A stretch of DNA of 19,024 bases from Promethearchaeota archaeon (GTDB lineage: Archaea > Asgardarchaeota > Lokiarchaeia > Sigynarchaeales > SOKP01): NCBI GenBank assembly GCA_030620005.1, contig JAUXAJ010000068.1:1-19024 (forward strand), in the 5' to 3' direction. The notes beneath the pieces were generated by a model. The model was given only the letters and a program-made list of their open reading frames with translations. It was not told where the DNA came from and searched no databases. Each line of letters begins with the position of its first letter. The stretch's first letter is position 1. The translations under genes and the position numbers were made by a program. Shown here piece after piece: positions 1-8,130 of the stretch.

Positions 1-1095
1 GCAGGTAGTGGAAAAACAGTTCTTTTAATTGCGAGAGCGAGAATATTAGCTAAAAGACATCCTGATTGGAAGATTCTAATCTTGTGTTATAATAAATTAC
101 TGAAAAAACAAATTTTTAATATGCTCAATCCTCAAGATTACGATGCTGATATAACCATTAGTACATTTCACGGATGGGCAAGGAATTATATACTCAATGC
201 TGACGATGAATTCTCTTCATTATACCACGAAGCTAATAAAAAAGCAAAGAAGGAAGATAAGAAAGATGACTTCTTTCAGGAATTTGTACCAAAAATCTTG
301 AATCAGATGATAAAATCTCAGGAGGAAAATCAACTTATTTACGATGCGATCTTAATTGACGAAGCCCAAGATTTTGAGCAAATATGGTTTGAACCTATAA
401 TGCAACTATTAAACCCAGATACGAATTCATTATTGATTACTTGTGATGGGCTTCAAGGAATTTATGCTCGAGAAAGATTTACTTGGGCCAGTGTTGGAAT
501 CCAAGCAAGAGGACGGGTGAAAAAATTTGCAAAATCTTATCGCACACCCATAGAGATTGGTATTATAGCTCAAAAATCTCTCCCGAATTCGCTTCGAGAT
601 CTTTTGGACAAATATGACGAGTTTATATCAACCAAAGAATATTTTGGTAATCATGGCCTGGTTGAAATCATGCTTTCAAACACTCGAAATGAAGAATATG
701 AAAAACTTGCTCAAAAAATCCTTCGATTAATAAAGCAACCACAGAACATTATTGTATTATTTAAATACAACATGGCGAAAATCAATTTTGATCATCCTTT
801 TTTTAAACATCTAGCCAAATTTAATGTCAAATGGAAAGATTTGAAAAATTATAGTCCTGAAGTCCCGGGATTATTAGTTGGCACGATACACGGCTCTAAA
901 GGTTTAGAATATGATACAATTATCATACCAGAAATAGATTCTTATAGAACTAATAGTGAGCGTCAATTATTATATGTAGGTATTACTCGTTCTCAAAGAA
1001 AACTGATATTAAGCGCTCATAAGCGCACCATGCTAATGAAGAGTTTTGAATCTTCTCAAGATTTAGACAGTAATTTTAAAAACGGGTCAGAATAG
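1..1095 (+). CDS. UvrD/Rep-like superfamily I helicase, 5' end outside window
   Basis: The reading frame is already open at base 1 and begins inside the Walker A loop (AGSGKT), so the start and the Q-motif lie to the left. About 364 codons are visible. Helicase motifs follow in order: STFHGW (near base 160), Walker B LIDEAQD (near 352-372), a diverged motif III GLQGIY (near 448), KSYRT in motif IV (near 531), GTIHGSKGLEY in motif V (880-912) and LLYVGITRSQR in motif VI (967-999). These make it an ATP-dependent 3'-5' translocase of the UvrD family, expected to act on single-stranded nucleic acid in repair or restart. A TTG at base 82 could be mistaken for a start, but that would cut off the ATP-binding loop. 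It converges on a second UvrD-like gene. The family is certain; the exact role is not. Confidence 0.88.
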   Translation, partial: AGSGKTVLLIARARILAKRHPDWKILILCYNKLLKKQIFNMLNPQDYDADITISTFHGWARNYILNADDEFSSLYHEANKKAKKEDKKDDFFQEFVPKILNQMIKSQEENQLIYDAILIDEAQDFEQIWFEPIMQLLNPDTNSLLITCDGLQGIYARERFTWASVGIQARGRVKKFAKSYRTPIEIGIIAQKSLPNSLRDLLDKYDEFISTKEYFGNHGLVEIMLSNTRNEEYEKLAQKILRLIKQPQNIIVLFKYNMAKINFDHPFFKHLAKFNVKWKDLKNYSPEVPGLLVGTIHGSKGLEYDTIIIPEIDSYRTNSERQLLYVGITRSQRKLILSAHKRTMLMKSFESSQDLDSNFKNGSE

Positions 1096-1098
1096 GTT

Positions 1099-1122
1099 TT
1101 ACATTACAATTTAATAATGTAA
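1099..1122 (+). terminator. Stem-loop after the helicase stop codon
   Basis: Perfect 8-bp arms TTACATTA (1099-1106) and TAATGTAA (1115-1122) flank an 8-nt loop, 3 nt after the TAG stop. T-rich DNA follows. The stretch from here to 1297 between the two convergent helicase genes holds nothing else that I can see. A termination role is inferred from position. Confidence 0.4.
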
Positions 1123-1297
1123 TATAGTGTTTTATTGATTTTACAAATAAATATTCAATTCCTCTCCAATCGAAAGAAACAGCGCTTAATATATTTTTCT
1201 CGTTGATTTTTGCTCATGGTAGATCTTGTATCATGCTCAATTTTAGATCTTTACTAATATTTAATTCAATTTTTCTTTAAACAGCTATTTTTTCTTT

Positions 1298-2737
1298 TTA
1301 TGGACCGTATCTAAAATCAAAAGTATAGTTGCATCGAGGATAACCAGTACATCCTAAAAAATTTCCATACTTTCCTTTCCTTACTACCATTGATTTTCCG
1401 CATTTTGGACAATAAACTTTTTTCTTGCCTCGCCCTGAATTTAATTTAAGATTGAAAGCAAAATCACATTTCGGATAGCTAATGCAGCTTAAAAACTTAC
1501 CGTATCTTCCATCTCGCACCACTAATCGACTATTACACCAGGAACACTTTAAATTATTGCCATTTTCATTTAAATCAAAAGTGTAATGGCATGTAGGGTA
1601 TCCTGAACACCCTAAAAACTTCCCATATTTTCCTTTCCTTTCTCTTAATCTCCTCCCACAATCGGGACAGATTGTTGGAGTTTCCAATTCTTTTTTAACT
1701 AAATAATTAGACAATAAGTCTGGTATGATGTCGTTCCACATCACTAAAGCGTCAACAAATATTTTTTTAAGATATGGTTGTATATCATTTAAAAACATTG
1801 ATATATTGTTTTCGATGGTAAATAAGTATAGGAATCTTTTACTTCGCGTGATAGCAACATAGAAAAGTCTTCTCTCTTCTTCAAAATGGTTTTGGGTTTT
1901 ATACCTTTTAGCTAAGTCTAAAATTGAAGAATCCAAAATCTCACATGGGAAGCCATATAGCCCGGAGGTAACATCTATTACGATTAGATGTTCACTTTCA
2001 GAGCCTTTTGACGAATGAACGCTATAAAACCTTACTCCTCCGCTTTTGCGTTCAGTTGGAATGTCATTAGCTCCACACAGTATTTCTAATTCTTTTAGAA
2101 TGTTATTAAATCTTGAAAGTACCATGATTTTATCGGGTTTAATTCCCTCAGCTATTAAAATCTTTATTAAATTGAAGACTTGCGGAATTTGGTGTCTAAA
2201 AGAATGTGAAAAACCTTTAGCTAATTCAAATACTAAAGGAGATTGTCCACGATCGTTATTTGAAAGGATTTCTTTTTTTATACGGGTTTTATTTTTAGAT
2301 ATTAAATCATTAGACATTTCAACGATTACTTGTGAGCTTCGATAATTTTGAGTAAGATTGGTGACTTCCGGACGAGGGAAATATTCTCTGAAATTTGTAA
2401 AAAATCTGACATCGCTTCCTGTAAATTGGTAAATACTTTGCCAATCGTCTCCCACGCAAAATAACTTAGTGTTCGAGCGTTCATTTACGAAACCTTTTAT
2501 CATTTCTAACCTTTGATAAGATATATCTTGAAATTCGTCTATTAAAACATGGTCATAAATGTTAAGATATTTTTCAGGATTATATTTTACATTATCAACT
2601 GCTTCATTTATCATATCATTAAAATCTATTCTATCTTCGTTTGTTAGGTATTTTTGATAGTGGTTATCTCATGAATCGCTTCCCAAACTCATTATTTTTT
2701 TATATCTTTTTTTTATTAAATCCCATTTTGCTGGTAG
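1298..2737 (-). pseudogene. N-truncated UvrD-like helicase with three topoisomerase-type zinc ribbons
   Basis: From the ATG at 2614 a 438-residue frame holds the second half of a UvrD helicase: Walker B LIDEFQD (24-30), GDDWQSIY (55-62), QNYRS (89-93), YSVHSSKGSESE (197-208) and LFYVAITRSKR (250-260). Three zf-C4_Topoisom-like ribbons follow, with cysteines 316/319/336/342, 357/360/377/383 and 402/405/422/428. Upstream of that ATG the frame still reads as helicase (YLTNEDRIDFNDM) but meets an in-frame TGA at 2669-2671. It stays open and protein-like beyond the TGA, up to a second stop at 2738-2740. No Walker A loop is found upstream in any frame, so ATP hydrolysis should be lost. I infer a recently decayed gene. 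A short expressed zinc-ribbon protein starting at 2614 cannot be excluded. Confidence 0.75.
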
Positions 2738-2740
2738 TTA

Positions 2741-3085
2741 CAAATTTTAACTAAGAAAAGTAGTTCCTATTAGTGATAGGTCTAAAGATCTATTTCGGAT
2801 TCTGAGAATACGCTATTTTTCCTATTAAAGATAAAATATTTTTTCCATGAATTTTAAATAATTTGACGAATTGCTAAGTAGGTAAATACATTACTGAAAT
2901 TATTAAGCATGTATGGGGATTCAATAAGTCTCAGAAATAAAAAAAAGCTTATGGGTGGGTGGCTGACTTGTCAGGTGATATTTTTACTTAAATTTTATTT
3001 AAAAATTGGACTACAAATTTGTTAAATATTAAAGTTGATGTTTAAAAATTAACAACAATGTATATAGTTTACAAGGTTAGACAAC
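2741..3085. other. Gene-free AT-rich spacer
   Basis: I see no coding remnant here, and in particular no missing N-terminus of the neighbouring zinc-ribbon helicase in any minus frame. A small inverted repeat CCTAT-5 nt-ATAGG lies at 2766-2780. AT-rich boxes such as TTAAATAT near 3022-3029 could be the promoter of the protease gene at 3086, but this is weakly supported. Confidence 0.4.
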
Positions 3086-4177
3086 ATGGAAAGATTAGTA
3101 AAAACGAATAGTATAAAAGAGACTCAGGATAGTAAAGAGAATCAGGATACTGATAAAGATTTAGGAAAGAATAAAAACATTTTAAAAGAATTGGTGCTTT
3201 TCTTCAGCCTTTCTTTTATCATCTCGTGGGTTATTTGGTTTTTAGCACCAATTATTGCAAATGGAGATATGCTCTTATTCTATTTAATTTGTTTTAATGG
3301 TGTTTTTGGACCTTCAATTTCCGCAATGATAATCACTTCTAAAATCGATTCATCTGTTAAAGTTAAAACAACCAGAAAAAAGTTGCGTGCCTTTGCGGTT
3401 ATTTTTATCATAACCTTTTGTATCATTAGCTTTCCTTTCTTGTTAAGTTGGGGTTTATTGATTTTTTCTTTTCCTTATCTCATTAACCTTATCATTTCAG
3501 CTCTCATTACAACTTATATAATATCTGGAAAAAATTCGTCCCAGAAAGGTCTTTCAGAATTGCTTAAAACGATAATGGGCATTAAAGGAAAGAATATTCA
3601 TGTTTTATTTGCATTTTTAATGCCCATTGGTATTTACTTAGGGATATTATTGATTTTTTTAATTTTGGGAGGAACTTTTTCTCCAACGATTGCTTTAATT
3701 CTTTTCCTTCTTCAATGCATTATATTCCTACCAAATTTATTACATGAGAGTGGATTTAATGAAGAGCTAGGATGGCGAGGTTTCGCAACACCGCGCCTTC
3801 AGAAAAGATTTAGCCCCATGATGACCGGACTCATTATTGGAATAATCTGGTCCATTTGGCACGCTCCTTGGCATTTTAATGGATTTTATGGAGATGGATG
3901 GGTAGGATTCCTGACAAGGTTCATTTACAATATACCTTTTGGTATCATTTTCACATGGTATTATAACCGTTCACGACAAAATTTATTGGGATGTGCTGTA
4001 CTTCATACCTCCTTCAATGTTTATCAAGCCATTTTAGTCATTCCAGAGTTAGAGGGTTTTATTTATTTTACCTTGATGTTAATTGTAATTTCTTTCATTG
4101 TAATTGTGCGAGGTAAAATGTGGAAGAAAATTCCCTTTAATAGTGAAGCGAAAGTTAAGGAGTCAAAACAAATTTAA
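3086..4177 (+). CDS. CPBP (CAAX/ABI-type) intramembrane metalloprotease
   Basis: A 363-residue polytopic membrane protein. A charged, K/E/D-rich cytosolic N-terminus (about 1-34) is followed by about eight hydrophobic segments. The three signatures of the CPBP (Abi, Rce1-like) family are present in the right order: EELGWRG at 226-232, WHAPWH with H259 and H263, and HTSFN with H307 and N311. These residues would form the glutamate/histidine metal and water site inside the membrane. Family members process prenylated proteins or peptides, and in bacteria they are often linked to bacteriocin immunity; the substrate here is unknown. It stands alone, with spacers on both sides and a strong hairpin terminator on its stop codon. 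The ATG at 3086 is the first in frame and has no clear ribosome-binding site. Confidence 0.88.
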   Translation: MERLVKTNSIKETQDSKENQDTDKDLGKNKNILKELVLFFSLSFIISWVIWFLAPIIANGDMLLFYLICFNGVFGPSISAMIITSKIDSSVKVKTTRKKLRAFAVIFIITFCIISFPFLLSWGLLIFSFPYLINLIISALITTYIISGKNSSQKGLSELLKTIMGIKGKNIHVLFAFLMPIGIYLGILLIFLILGGTFSPTIALILFLLQCIIFLPNLLHESGFNEELGWRGFATPRLQKRFSPMMTGLIIGIIWSIWHAPWHFNGFYGDGWVGFLTRFIYNIPFGIIFTWYYNRSRQNLLGCAVLHTSFNVYQAILVIPELEGFIYFTLMLIVISFIVIVRGKMWKKIPFNSEAKVKESKQI

Positions 4178-4217
4178 TTAGTGTATTATTCACTAATTTT
4201 TCAAAATTTTTTTTTTT
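4176..4217 (+). terminator. Hairpin plus T-tract overlapping the protease stop codon
   Basis: Perfect 8-bp arms AATTAGTG (4176-4183) and CACTAATT (4191-4198) enclose a 7-nt loop and are followed by T tracts, including an 11-T run at 4207-4217. The left arm begins inside the TAA stop (4175-4177). The layout matches an intrinsic terminator, with the T-run alone sufficient in archaea. Confidence 0.6.
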
Positions 4218-4469
4218 ACGAATTTTTCTCACGAGAGATAAGAGTAGTAATCCCAGAGTATTCATCTTCGAACAGCTGCAGATCCCTAAATAATCCAAGA
4301 CAATGGAATATAATTATCCAAATTTGACTACTTGCTAATACCAAAAGAGTCATAGCAGATAGCTAACAACTTCTGAATTTGGAACTCATGACTAAAAAAA
4401 ATATAAGACGGGCAATATCATGATAAATAGCGATGAATTTTTAAATATTATTCACATAAATAATACTTA
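4218..4469. other. Gene-free spacer upstream of the aldehyde oxidoreductase
   Basis: No recognisable gene lies here. A 45-codon minus-strand frame (4216-4353) is open but has no family resemblance and is within chance expectation for this base composition. The right end leads into the oxidoreductase promoter. Confidence 0.35.
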
Positions 4470-4494
4470 ATTATAAAAACTTGAAATTCAAGTT
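4470..4494 (+). promoter_or_regulatory. TATA box and 17-bp palindromic operator candidate of the oxidoreductase gene
   Basis: ATTATAAA (4470-4477) fits an archaeal TATA box about 50 nt before the ATG, which puts the expected transcript start near 4500. Directly behind it lies the palindrome AACTTGAA-A-TTCAAGTT (4478-4494), with perfect 8-bp arms and a single central base. A dimeric regulator bound there would cover the space between TATA box and start site, a typical archaeal repressor position. The regulator itself is not identified. Confidence 0.5.
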
Positions 4495-4524
4495 AAAATA
4501 AAACAAAAGCAGTGGGTTTGAATA

Positions 4525-6402
4525 ATGCCAAATGGATTTTTTGGAAAAATATTGTGGGTTGATCTTTCGAAGGAAACTTTCAAGGAGGAAGATTTACCCG
4601 AGAAAGTTTATCGCCAATATCTTGGAGGTTACGGATTAGCAGCCAAGTTAATTTACGAGCACATGCCTGCCAAAATGGATCCCTTGAGTTCTGAAGCAAT
4701 TTTAGGATTTTTTCCGGGATTATTTACTGGAACAGTTGCTCCTCTTACGGGGCGATACATGGTTGTTGGTAAATCTCCTTTAACGGGCACTTGGGGGGAT
4801 TCTAATAGTGGGGGATTTTTTGGACCAGAAATTAAGAAATGTGGCTACGATGGCATTTTAATCAAAGGCATGGCAGAAGTTCCGAAATATATATGTATCA
4901 AGGATAACGAGAAACAAATCATGGATGCGTCTGATCTTTGGGGTTTGGATGCTGTGGAAACAGAGGACAAGTTAAAAGAGAAGCACGGTAACGTTAGAAC
5001 GGCCAGCATTGGTCAAGCTGGCGAAAAAATATCGCTAATTTCTGGCATTGTCAACGATAAAGGCAGAATTGCTGCGAGATCCGGTCTGGGCGCGTTAATG
5101 GGGTCCAAGAAGCTTAAGGCCCTAGTGCTTAAAGGTTCAAAAAGCGTATCATTAGCCAACAAGGACGATTTAATGAAATATACTAAAGAATATAACGATG
5201 TTATTAGCGCGTCGAAAGTTGGTGCGATATTCATGTGGAAAACTTTAGGTACGAGCTGGTTAAATGTTACTTCAGGTGTTATAGGCGATACTCCAATAAA
5301 AAACTGGACGGGAAACACGACCGAGGATTTTCCTGTAGATAAACTCGAAAAAATTTCTGGTGAAGAAATTAGTAAATACAAGATTAAGGATTACGGTTGT
5401 TTTTCGTGTCCCGTTCAATGCGGAGCAATCATGAAAGTCCCTGAATTGGGCCTTGAAGAGACTCATCTTCCAGAGTATGAAACTTGCGCTTCTTTTGGAC
5501 ACCTTTTACTTAACAATGATCTCAAGTCTCTATTTGCATTAAATGATAAGTGTAATCGCGCCGGAATTGACACTATCTCTGTTGGTGGAACTGTTGCTCT
5601 TGCAATAGAATGTTTTGAGAACGGTTTAATTACTAAAAACGACACTAACGGACTTGAATTAACGTGGGGTAATTCAGAAGCGATTATTCGATTAGTTGAC
5701 ATGATGATAAATCGAGAAGGGATTGGAGATGTTTTAGCCGACGGTTCCAAGATCGCCTCAGAAAAAATCGGAAGAGGAAGCGAGCAATACGCAATTCATT
5801 CAATGGGTCAAGACCTTCCAATGCACGACCCGAAATTTTACAAAGATCTGGGATTGACCTATGCTTTTGATCCCACACCTGGAAGACATACTGCTGCGAA
5901 TTTAGATATGACGTCCGCTGGACCCCTTTCAACAAATACCTTCATAGACGGATTCATTTTACCAAAACGATGGAAAAGGCCAGGAGAAAATAGAAGTAAG
6001 GCTTTAAGAATGATTCACGGGTTTTCTCAATCTTCTAATTGCCTTGGATTATGCATTACCACGCATCATTTCATAAAATACCCGATCGTAGAATTAATTA
6101 AAGCAATAGTCGGATGGGATTTAACCATTGAAGAGGTCATTGAAACAGGAATAAGAATACAAACTCTACGTCAGGCTTTTACAATTCGAGAAGGGGTAAT
6201 TCTTGCAAAGAACAGTTTGCCCGGGAGAGCTATTGGCGAACCACCTTTCGAAAGTGGACCTCACAAAGGTAAAACAATAGATTACAAGGGAGAATACAAG
6301 AGATATTGCGAAAAAATGGGATGGAATCCAAAGAACGGATATCCCCTAAAAGAAACTCTAAGCGCTCTTGATTTAGATTTTGTCATGCAAGATTTATATT
6401 AA
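4525..6402 (+). CDS. Aldehyde:ferredoxin oxidoreductase (tungsten/molybdopterin family)
   Basis: A 625-residue protein, the usual length for the AOR family, colinear from the N-terminal domain (GFFGKILWVDLS at 4-15). The [4Fe-4S] ligands are C292, C295 and C299 (CFSCPVQC), with C510 in the NCLGLC motif as fourth ligand. The pterin-binding loops are recognisable as ARSGLGALMGSKKLKA (184-199), NRAGID (344-349) and N505-x-x-G-L-C510; both of the latter have Asn where the well-studied hyperthermophile enzymes have Asp. The family oxidises aldehydes to acids with ferredoxin as acceptor, using a bis-pterin tungsten centre in the cytosol. Which branch it belongs to (AOR, FOR, GAPOR or WOR-like) cannot be decided by eye. 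It is monocistronic, with its own promoter and a T-run terminator, and has no MoaD-like or ferredoxin partner beside it. Confidence 0.93.
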   Translation: MPNGFFGKILWVDLSKETFKEEDLPEKVYRQYLGGYGLAAKLIYEHMPAKMDPLSSEAILGFFPGLFTGTVAPLTGRYMVVGKSPLTGTWGDSNSGGFFGPEIKKCGYDGILIKGMAEVPKYICIKDNEKQIMDASDLWGLDAVETEDKLKEKHGNVRTASIGQAGEKISLISGIVNDKGRIAARSGLGALMGSKKLKALVLKGSKSVSLANKDDLMKYTKEYNDVISASKVGAIFMWKTLGTSWLNVTSGVIGDTPIKNWTGNTTEDFPVDKLEKISGEEISKYKIKDYGCFSCPVQCGAIMKVPELGLEETHLPEYETCASFGHLLLNNDLKSLFALNDKCNRAGIDTISVGGTVALAIECFENGLITKNDTNGLELTWGNSEAIIRLVDMMINREGIGDVLADGSKIASEKIGRGSEQYAIHSMGQDLPMHDPKFYKDLGLTYAFDPTPGRHTAANLDMTSAGPLSTNTFIDGFILPKRWKRPGENRSKALRMIHGFSQSSNCLGLCITTHHFIKYPIVELIKAIVGWDLTIEEVIETGIRIQTLRQAFTIREGVILAKNSLPGRAIGEPPFESGPHKGKTIDYKGEYKRYCEKMGWNPKNGYPLKETLSALDLDFVMQDLY

Positions 6403-6404
6403 GT

Positions 6405-6418
6405 GTTTTGTTTTTTTT
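6405..6418 (+). terminator. T-rich terminator after the oxidoreductase gene
   Basis: Starting 3 nt after the TAA stop, a run of T residues broken by one G (TTTTGTTTTTTTT) lies on the coding strand. Oligo-T tracts of this kind are sufficient for termination by archaeal RNA polymerase. No stem precedes it. Confidence 0.45.
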
Positions 6419-6490
6419 AATTTTGGGAGCGTTTTAAAGAAATAAAAGGAAAATAATTACAAGGTAAATGTTAAAAATCATCTCGAATAT

Positions 6491-7372
6491 ATGTCATTCA
6501 TGTCAGAAAAAGAAAGATCGGGTCCAATAAAATATTCTGGGAGATCCACGCTTGTTGATATGCGCACGGAACGGAACATTCACATCTCCGGCTCTTCTAC
6601 GCTTGATGGTAATATTGAATGTAACAAATTAAAGATCTCAGGCAGTTTAAAAGGAGCGGGAAACATTACTGCACACGGGAATATAAGAAGTTCAGGAACA
6701 TTAAGCGTTGACGGTTCCATTCAAGGCGATCGAGACGCCAAATTCAGTGGTAGAACAAAAGTTGACGGTAACTTGGTGATCAATAGAGACGCCAATTTCA
6801 GCGGTAGAACAAATATTACCAATAATCTCACGGTAAATGGGAACCTTCATAATTCAGGAACGATGGCCATTTCCGGCTATCTTAAATGTGAAAGTGACGC
6901 TAGATTCAGTGGTTCCGTTAGAGCACAAGAAGATATATCAATTAAAGGTGCTTTAAGAGCTTCTGGTACCTTAAAAGGTGAATTCATTAAAGCTAAACAA
7001 GGCATCAGGTTATCAGGCACGACAATAATATATAACGATTTAGAATCCCAAGAATACATCGAAGCTTCGGGCAAGTTGATAATTGACAGCGACCTCATCG
7101 CTAAACAAGTCGTCCTGAAGTATAATGGGCGTGTAAAATTAAGCTTCTGGAAACAGCGAAAGTATAATTACGAGATAGGAGGCAGCATTCAAGCAAAAGA
7201 ATTAGCAAGTATTAACAATGTTCTTGTTGAAGGAGATGTGAAAGCAAAAAAAGTTCAAATAGGAAGATTTTCTAAAGTTCTAGGTACTGTATACTATGTC
7301 AATGAATGCTTGGTGGATGAAAGAGCAGAATTAACAAATTCTCCAGTAAAGATTAGCGAAGGAGAGCTTTAA
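6491..7372 (+). CDS. Bactofilin-like / polymer-forming beta-helix repeat protein
   Basis: A 293-residue hydrophilic protein with no signal peptide or membrane segment. Residues 16-210 consist of eleven consecutive units of 17-18 residues, each opening with Ser-Gly: SG at 16, 33, 50, 68, 86, 104, 122, 140, 158, 175 and 193. Alternating hydrophobic residues follow in each unit (SGTLSVDGSI, SGRTKVDGNLV). This is the pattern of bactofilin/DUF583 right-handed beta-helices, which polymerise into cytoskeletal filaments without nucleotide. The helix is longer than in typical short bacterial bactofilins. The remaining C-terminus (about 211-293) still alternates V/I/L residues but has only a degenerate repeat. 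The start may be the ATG at 6491 or the one at 6500; neither has a ribosome-binding site. Family assignment is by repeat pattern; a cytoskeletal role is inferred. Confidence 0.72.
   Translation: MSFMSEKERSGPIKYSGRSTLVDMRTERNIHISGSSTLDGNIECNKLKISGSLKGAGNITAHGNIRSSGTLSVDGSIQGDRDAKFSGRTKVDGNLVINRDANFSGRTNITNNLTVNGNLHNSGTMAISGYLKCESDARFSGSVRAQEDISIKGALRASGTLKGEFIKAKQGIRLSGTTIIYNDLESQEYIEASGKLIIDSDLIAKQVVLKYNGRVKLSFWKQRKYNYEIGGSIQAKELASINNVLVEGDVKAKKVQIGRFSKVLGTVYYVNECLVDERAELTNSPVKISEGEL
6732..6913 (+). repeat. 54-nt periodic tandem repeat inside the bactofilin-like gene
   Basis: Near-identical DNA begins at 6732 (GAGACGCCAAATTCAGTGG), 6786 (GAGACGCCAATTTCAGCGG) and more loosely at 6894 (GTGACGCTAGATTCAGTGG). 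The spacings are exactly 54 and 108 nt, equal to one and two 18-residue coils. This shows that part of the beta-helix grew by recent tandem duplication. Confidence 0.75.
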
Positions 7373-7378
7373 TCACTC

Positions 7379-7384
7379 TTTTTT
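7379..7384 (+). terminator. Short T-run after the bactofilin-like gene
   Basis: Six T residues follow the TAA stop by 6 nt, the minimal archaeal type of termination signal, with no stem. Confidence 0.3.
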
Positions 7385-7435
7385 AATTACAACCCAATAT
7401 TATTATTAACCATTATTTTTTGTTATTGATATTAA

Positions 7436-7591
7436 CTAAAGGTCAATTCTTTCGTCAAAACTCAGTAACGGATCGCCTTCGACCTTATAATTGAGTATTT
7501 TATCAGTTAAAGCATCCCCATGCCAAGGATTTATTTCTGATAAAATGTTCAGGCACATTAAAGATAACGCCCTAAAAGAGTCAGAATAAAG
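7436..7591 (-). pseudogene. C-terminal fragment of an unrecognised protein
   Basis: The minus strand carries a 51-codon open stretch bounded by TAG at 7592-7594 and ending in TAG at 7436-7438. Its residues look like a real folded protein rather than AT-rich noise, for example EINPWHGDALTDKIL and VEGDPLLSFDERIDL. The only ATG is the twelfth codon, leaving 40 residues. An oligo-A tract of about a dozen bases lies just upstream on the plus strand. I do not recognise the family. The lack of an N-terminus suggests a decayed gene tail. Confidence 0.4.
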
Positions 7592-7652
7592 CTATATGCA
7601 AAAAAAAAAAAGAGAGTTATTATTAGGAACAATAAGCTAATGTAGTTTTAAT

Positions 7653-7952
7653 TTAAAATAATTCATTCAGAGCGTGAGATGCTACATAAGCACATCCAAC
7701 ACCGGATATATACCGAGCAACTCTTATTGTTTCAAGAACCTCATCTTTCGTGGCACCAGCTTTGATTGCTGCACTTGTTAGAGCCTTAACGCCTTGAACA
7801 GCCCCATGGCTAGCGTCTAGCGCCATCGCAATTAATAATTTAATCTTTCGTGGGAGGGCACCATCTATGAAAGCAAATTCAAAAGAATTTTCAATATTTT
7901 CGAGCAGTTTGGGGTCAACTTTTTTATAAATTTCAAGCGGTTTAATAGACAT
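7653..7952 (-). CDS. Carboxymuconolactone decarboxylase-like (AhpD fold) protein lacking the CxxC
   Basis: A 99-residue all-helical protein of the carboxymuconolactone decarboxylase family: SIKPLEIYKKVDPKLLENI, then GALPRKIKLLIAMALD (about 31-46), SHGAVQGVKALTSAAIKAGAT and the helix DEVLETIRVARYISGVG. AhpD-type members carry a redox CxxC in the helix near residue 50. Here that place reads DASHGAVQG, with His instead of cysteines, so a peroxidase-linked thiol role is unlikely. A strong ribosome-binding site GAGGTGAT sits a few bases before the ATG, unusual for this window. A TATA-like box lies about 35 nt further up. The true reaction is unknown. Confidence 0.85.
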   Translation of the reverse strand: MSIKPLEIYKKVDPKLLENIENSFEFAFIDGALPRKIKLLIAMALDASHGAVQGVKALTSAAIKAGATKDEVLETIRVARYISGVGCAYVASHALNELF

Positions 7953-7958
7953 TTAATT

Positions 7959-7997
7959 ATCACCTCAAGTAAAGTAAAGTGAATGATTTATATATTT
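7959..7997 (-). promoter_or_regulatory. Promoter and Shine-Dalgarno site of the decarboxylase-like gene
   Basis: On the minus strand AAATATATAAAT (about 7985-7997) is a good archaeal TATA box. A transcript starting about 25 nt later would have a leader of only about 15 nt, containing GAGGTGAT (7959-7966) six bases before the ATG. Confidence 0.5.
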
Positions 7998-8017
7998 ATT
8001 ATGATCACTCAAGAAAA

Positions 8018-8037
8018 CTCCAAGCTTTAGCGTGGAG
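8018..8037 (+). mobile_element. Orphan IS200/IS605-type end hairpin
   Basis: CTCCAAGC-TTTA-GCGTGGAG forms an 8-bp stem with one A-G mismatch and a TTTA loop. The form with AAGCTTTAGC at its apex is the signature of right-end / omega-RNA hairpins of IS200/IS605 (TnpB) elements. No tnpB gene precedes it, so it would be a solo end left by an eroded element. The assignment rests on resemblance only. Confidence 0.45.
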
Positions 8038-8130
8038 ATGAATTGAGTCTTATTTTTTTTTATAAAAAAAATCACTAAACCATCGCACTATAAACCATTT
8101 AAACGATACTAACCTCTATAATACTATAAA

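Noticed and set aside
4216..4353. Minus-strand 45-codon frame starting ATG at 4353
   Set aside because: Its length is within chance for this composition, it overlaps the protease terminator, and its residues match no family.
5013..5935. Several minus-strand frames antisense to the aldehyde oxidoreductase
   Set aside because: They are shadows of a clearly coding plus-strand gene, with no motifs or signals of their own.
3086..7372. Protease, oxidoreductase and bactofilin-like genes as one operon
   Set aside because: Spacers of about 350 and 90 nt carry a strong terminator, a T-run and a separate promoter, so they are best read as independent units.
7584..7616. Oligo-A tract near 7600 as a transposon poly-A end
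   Set aside because: No matching repeat, target duplication or element sequence flanks it; homopolymer runs are common in this window.
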